From Nymphaea colorata (taxonomy: Eukaryota > Streptophyta > Magnoliopsida > Nymphaeales > Nymphaeaceae): a DNA stretch of 64,000 bases. The DNA is taken from the NCBI RefSeq assembly GCF_008831285.2, contig NC_045140.1, forward strand, positions 1,095,528 through 1,159,527. The letters run 5' to 3'. The notes below the pieces were generated by a model. It did not search any database. It was not told the DNA's origin and worked only from the letters and a program-made list of their open reading frames with translations. The position numbers and the translations under genes are program-made. Position 1 is the first letter of the stretch, and each line of letters starts with the position of its first letter. This document shows, piece by piece, positions 59,901 to 64,000 of the stretch.

Positions 59901-61673
59901 ATGATGGAGGAGCAGCCGCAGCAGCAGAGGACGCTGAAGGAGACCCTCGATGTGGCGCTCTTCTTAGCCGGGCGCATCCGCAAGGCCGTGGAGGAGGCGG
60001 GCTCCTTCAAGCAGGAGTGCTACGAGGTGCTCCGTCTTGTTGATTCTCTTGCGGACATGCTGCGGTCGGCCGCCCAGTTGCCGCCGGCGGCCGTGTACGA
60101 GCGCCCAATGCGCCGAATCGTGATGGAAGTCATCAAGAACCTCGACCGGGCCCTCGCCCTGGTGCGCAAGTGCAAAGGCAGCTTCTTCCTGATGCGGCTC
60201 ATAACCATCACGAACGTCGCCGACTTCCGCAAGGTATCGACCATTCTCGAAAACTCCAACGGCGACATGGAGTGGCTGCTTGACGTCTGCAAGGTGTCGT
60301 CCTCCTCCTCCGGCTGCGGCCTCAGCCTCCCGCCCATCGCTAGCACCGACCCCATCCTCTCCTGGGTTTGGAGCTATATCGCCCTCGTCCAGAACGGCTG
60401 CCTGGACGATCGGATTGACGCCGCCAACGGCCTCGCCTCACTAGCTGCAGACAACGCCCGCAACGGTAAGATAATCATCGAGGAAGGTGGAGTTGCCCCT
60501 TTGTTGAAGCTATTGAAGGATGGTGGTGCTCTGCCCGACGCTCAGCTCGCCGCTGCGAGGGCCATCGCCAGTCTGGCGACCAACCCTGAGCGTGTACGGC
60601 AGATTGCGGAAGAGCGCGCGGTACCCACAATCGTTCAGTGCCTCTATAGCTCGCCAGTGGCGGTCCAGGTGGTGGTGGCGTCGCTCGTGGCGGAGATGGC
60701 CGCACATGAATCCTCGACTAGGGATGAGTTTGCGAGGGAAAATGCGATCAGGCCGCTGGTGCTGGTGCTCTCCTCGGGGATGGAGGAGGATGTGAGCGTT
60801 TCGAAGCCGACCAACATGCATTCGCTAGTACAGTCGAGTATCAGGGTGAGCAAGGAAAAAGGGATAGCGGCGGGCAGGCGGCCCTACGACGGCGGCAAGT
60901 TGGCGAATTTGGAGCAGGAGGACCCGGCTGTGAGGGCCGAGCTGATGGTCAATTGCTCTAGGGCAATGTGGATGCTGGCCAGGGGGAGCGACGCAAATAG
61001 CCGCAGGATAACGGAGACCAGAGGGTTGATGTGCTTGGCGAAGATCATCGAGAAGGAGCAAGGAGAATTTCAGTACAACTGCTTGATGGCTGTCAGCGAG
61101 ATTGCAGCTGCCGCCGAGGCGAACGCAGACCTCCGGCGGGCCACTTTCAAGACGAATTCCCCTGCTGCCAAAGCAGTGGTAGACCAACTTATCAGATTGA
61201 CACAAGACGGCAGTCCGTTGCTTCAAAGTCCAGCCATGAAGTCGATCGGCTCCTTGTCTCGGACCTTCCCTGCTCGAGAAACTCGCGTTCGTAGGCCTCT
61301 CGTGAACAATTTGTCTCATAAGGATACGAGTGTGGTGGCTGAGGCCGCATCTGCATTGGGGAAGTTCGCAAACCCAGAAAATTTCCTTTGCGTAGAGCAC
61401 TCTAAGGCCATTATCGAGTTTGGAGCGGTCCCCCTTCTCGGGAGACTATTGAAATCAGGTGAAAAGGTACAGACGGCTGCCGTTGTTCTTCTCTGTTATT
61501 TGGCCATACATGTTAGCAACAGTGAGGAATTGAAGCAGGCCGATGCGTTGGGCGGATTAAAGTCGCAGTCATCTCATCATCCTTTCCATAGGGAATTGAT
61601 TCATAAGGCCATTTACCAACTTGAACTCTACAAAGGTGGAAATAATAATCATATTCAAACGCATGACAGATGA
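59901..61673 (+). CDS. ARMADILLO REPEAT ONLY (ARO) family protein
   Basis: Intronless, 590 residues. ARO proteins are plant-specific and act in polarised growth of pollen tubes, root hairs and trichomes, at the plasma membrane with ROP GTPase signalling and actin. The N-terminal 130 residues match the family domain (TLKETLDVALFLAGRIRKAVEEAGSFKQECYEV, YERPMRRIVMEVIKNLDRALALVRKCKGS, ADFRKVSTILENSNGDMEWLLDV). From about residue 170 to 570 armadillo repeats follow, such as GKIIIEEGGVAPLLKLLKDG, AVPTIVQCL, AAEANADLRRATFKTNSPAAKAVVDQLIRL and AIIEFGAVPLLGRLLKSG. Arabidopsis members are somewhat longer (ARO1 about 650). Two ATGs are adjacent; either could start. Codon use is GC-rich in the first two thirds. 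Confidence 0.93.
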   Translation: MMEEQPQQQRTLKETLDVALFLAGRIRKAVEEAGSFKQECYEVLRLVDSLADMLRSAAQLPPAAVYERPMRRIVMEVIKNLDRALALVRKCKGSFFLMRLITITNVADFRKVSTILENSNGDMEWLLDVCKVSSSSSGCGLSLPPIASTDPILSWVWSYIALVQNGCLDDRIDAANGLASLAADNARNGKIIIEEGGVAPLLKLLKDGGALPDAQLAAARAIASLATNPERVRQIAEERAVPTIVQCLYSSPVAVQVVVASLVAEMAAHESSTRDEFARENAIRPLVLVLSSGMEEDVSVSKPTNMHSLVQSSIRVSKEKGIAAGRRPYDGGKLANLEQEDPAVRAELMVNCSRAMWMLARGSDANSRRITETRGLMCLAKIIEKEQGEFQYNCLMAVSEIAAAAEANADLRRATFKTNSPAAKAVVDQLIRLTQDGSPLLQSPAMKSIGSLSRTFPARETRVRRPLVNNLSHKDTSVVAEAASALGKFANPENFLCVEHSKAIIEFGAVPLLGRLLKSGEKVQTAAVVLLCYLAIHVSNSEELKQADALGGLKSQSSHHPFHRELIHKAIYQLELYKGGNNNHIQTHDR

Positions 61674-64000
61674 ATCGATCAACGGAACCAGTTTTTGATA
61701 AGTCTGCAAGAGGTTTGAGGCGTACCCAATGCCACTGCTTTCGGAGTTCCCTTTGGCACAACCCGATTGACTCAATGGTGTTCTTTTATTTAAGCAGAAT
61801 CCTCTGAGTCTTTGGTTGGAAATCTGGAGAAGAAATGTTTTCCTTGTCACCTCTCTAGGGGAGATTGTTCCATTTCAACGGAAATGCTGGATTTGGAGAG
61901 TACTGCTTCTCTCTAGCAAAATGGGTCCAGTTTGTAAAGCTTGTTAATGATTGAAAGTCAAACAGTCACCTGTATTTATTATGCTTTTCATTCTTGACAG
62001 TGAGACCCATGTTTTCTGGTTGATGATGCTGGTGCGCACCTTTTCTTACCAAAATCAACTTCCTGCTTTTACTGTGAAAACAGTGCATCATCTTGTAACA
62101 TTTGCATTATCCGCCCATATGCAAAGTTGGTCTAACCTCAGGTCCTTGTTTGCTGACGAGGAGGAAATAAAGGAAGCCGGTTTCATGTTATGACTATATT
62201 TTTGTGCCGATCAGGAATATCCCTTATAAGGTAACTTTTGTCCCGTTGTCTTCTTCAATTGATGCTATAGGCAGCATTGAAGTATGGAAATTCCACTGCA
62301 AATTTTTGTATTATACAGTTCATTTGTGACACTTCTTCCGCAATTTATGCTTTTTGGTGCATTACAATTCTTATTTTTGTTTTCCTCATGAAGCATCAAG
62401 ATCGTATTCGCTGTCTGGTGCTTCTACTAACCATAATTGAATGTGAATACTTAATAAGATGCTTTCATGTAAGTAGCTATAGGGTATTGATAGCTTTCAC
62501 CCACACATTGACACATGCCAAGACATCCATGAACAACAGAAGTATGATCATGCAATACCATTTTCCCCTTGTAAAACATCTGTCACTTATATGTGCCTCG
62601 CTTCTCTGTATCTTTGTTGGAAATTTACTGTGGAAGTCTGCAAACCAAATGTCTGAAAGAGGTTACTGTAGTCCTGTGAAGACTTTAATAAACAAATCTA
62701 CAATCTGGGGCCGGGAAATGAGCCGATCTGCTGGTGGCTCATCTCAGATTTTCATGAGAAGTGCTTGTTCAAGATCATCTAACGGGATTCGGTGAGCAAA
62801 GGTTGACTCGTACATGTAAATAAATGAGCCAAGGATGAACAGCAGCCTTGGCTCAGCTTGACTAGGCTTATAATAGCAATACACATACATTATGTATTCA
62901 TTGCTTGTTTATACATTTACCTTATAGTTCTATGTGCACGTTATGCATGTCATATGTTTTGCTCATTATGGTAGACATATATATGTTATGTCATTCATAT
63001 ATTCTAAAAGAATAGGTTGCTTGATTTGGCTCTCAAAATTTGAGCTTAGGCTTGGGCCATTCGTAATCTTTTTTCCTTTTTCTTTTTTTTTGACCCATCT
63101 GTCGACAAGTTTTCATTCTTAATGAATGATACTGAACATCAGTATCTGGGCTTTTTTTTATCAGCCCTACCGGGCACTCTCATTTTGATATTTGACTCGG
63201 TATACTTGTTTTGGAAACCTGTTGGCAAACAAGTAAATCAAATAATTTCATCCATCTCTTGTACTGCTTTTAAGTGAAATCCAAGATCAGGCAACTGCAC
63301 TGTGGCATACGCAGTGGAAGAGCTTGCTATGGAATTACTTCTTATCGACATGGTATAAACTATCAAGTACTGAATCATCTAGGTTGCATGGATGCAAGTT
63401 TCAGTGTATAAACGAGTGGAGGCCTTGGAAGCCATTTGATGGTAATTTCAGAATTCTTACTCACTTGCCATGGCTATTTGGGTCACAGTTGCATTAAAGA
63501 TTCTGTCTACTAAAACGTAGCTGGATGGTGAAATTTTTGTTCTTTTTGCCTTTGCCAGGCTCACCAATAGCGACACTGGTATTAAGGATCTGTACAAGCA
63601 GCGGCTGATATTGTTCTACACACGTTCAGTGAATGGTAGCCTGCGGGCATCTTCATGTATTGTATTACCTTGGTAAGTGGACCCAGTGCCAAAATTTCTT
63701 AACCAATGTTTTGTGAACGTCTAGAATAATGCATATAACATTGACATGAACTCATGATGATTGGAAGCAGCTTTTTTCGTTAAAAGTTAGATATGGTATG
63801 ACTTGGACAAATGTTGCTCCACCAAAAGAGTTGCAGGTGTGCTGCAAATGTGACGGTCTCAGACTGTTCAGTAGATGATGAATCTGAATGTTTAATTTGT
63901 AACACAACTGTGTCAATTCTAGCAACGTATCAAATCCCAAGTTTGTACTGCTAATTCATTACAGGGTGGTAGCTAAAGAGTGGATGCCGATCAGAAGAAT
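61674..64000. other. 3' flank of the ARO gene to the window end
   Basis: No gene identified. A 172-codon plus-strand frame at 62277-62795 has hydrophobic segments but resembles nothing I know. Splice-like borders occur at about 62796 (ATTCG|GTGAGC), 63560 (TTTGCCAG|GCTC), 63672 (TTG|GTAAGT) and 63965 (ATTACAG|GGTGG), so spliced non-coding exons, or a gene continuing past the edge, are possible. Confidence 0.3.

Noticed and set aside
62277-62795. 172-codon ORF after the ARO gene
   Set aside because: It is AT-rich with hydrophobic runs and no recognisable domain, and is likely chance or untranslated sequence. Only the final part is flagged as a low-interest observation.

Overview
The window is nuclear DNA from a flowering plant. 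The evidence is plant-type GT-AG introns, plant-only gene families (ARMADILLO REPEAT ONLY, B3-domain and PLS-class PPR proteins, plant phospholipase D, class I cytosolic small heat-shock protein), an iMet-primed miniature LTR retrotransposon, and long AT-rich intergenic DNA full of (AT)n and (CT)n tracts and MITE-like repeats. The species cannot be fixed from the sequence alone.

Layout. About 1-6.3 kb is intergenic, with several copies of a hAT-like MITE family. A three-exon phospholipase D alpha/epsilon-type gene lies on the minus strand (6635-9266). A single-exon class I small heat-shock protein gene follows on minus (12885-13355), with a TATA box and a heat-shock-element-like site upstream. 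Two tandem, decayed B3-domain genes occupy 15.6-17.2 kb. The DNA at 17.67-19.72 kb is a diverged copy of the 3' flank of the heat-shock gene, without a second heat-shock gene. A single-exon F-box/LRR gene is on minus (23958-25319). A repeat-rich stretch with an unusual (CT)n(TA)n(GA)n palindrome and a degenerate tandem array runs to about 27.8 kb. From 30.7 to 41.1 kb there are three dead insertions or remnants: an intronless GABA-transaminase pseudogene, a LINE bounded by a 17-bp target duplication, and a PPR fragment.

The main gene of the right half is a complete seven-exon 5-formyltetrahydrofolate cyclo-ligase gene on plus (42976-55195, 280 codons). Its 6.8-kb second intron is a transposon trap. 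It holds a TRIM element (47600-48054, TACAT duplication) and a roughly 1.1-kb hAT-type element carrying what looks like a captured gene start (48621-53173, 8-bp duplication ATTGCAGA). Inserted in that is a 3464-bp hAT element with an almost complete transposase gene (49616-53079, 8-bp duplication ATCAATAG). The two nested insertions have exact boundaries, so their order is readable. Downstream is an intact single-exon ARO-type armadillo gene on plus (59901-61673), then AT-rich DNA to the window end where I could not identify a gene.

The genes are functionally unrelated (phospholipid signalling, protein folding, protein turnover, folate metabolism, cell polarity), as is usual for a plant chromosome segment. 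The clearest biology is the history of insertions, gene capture and tandem duplication around them.
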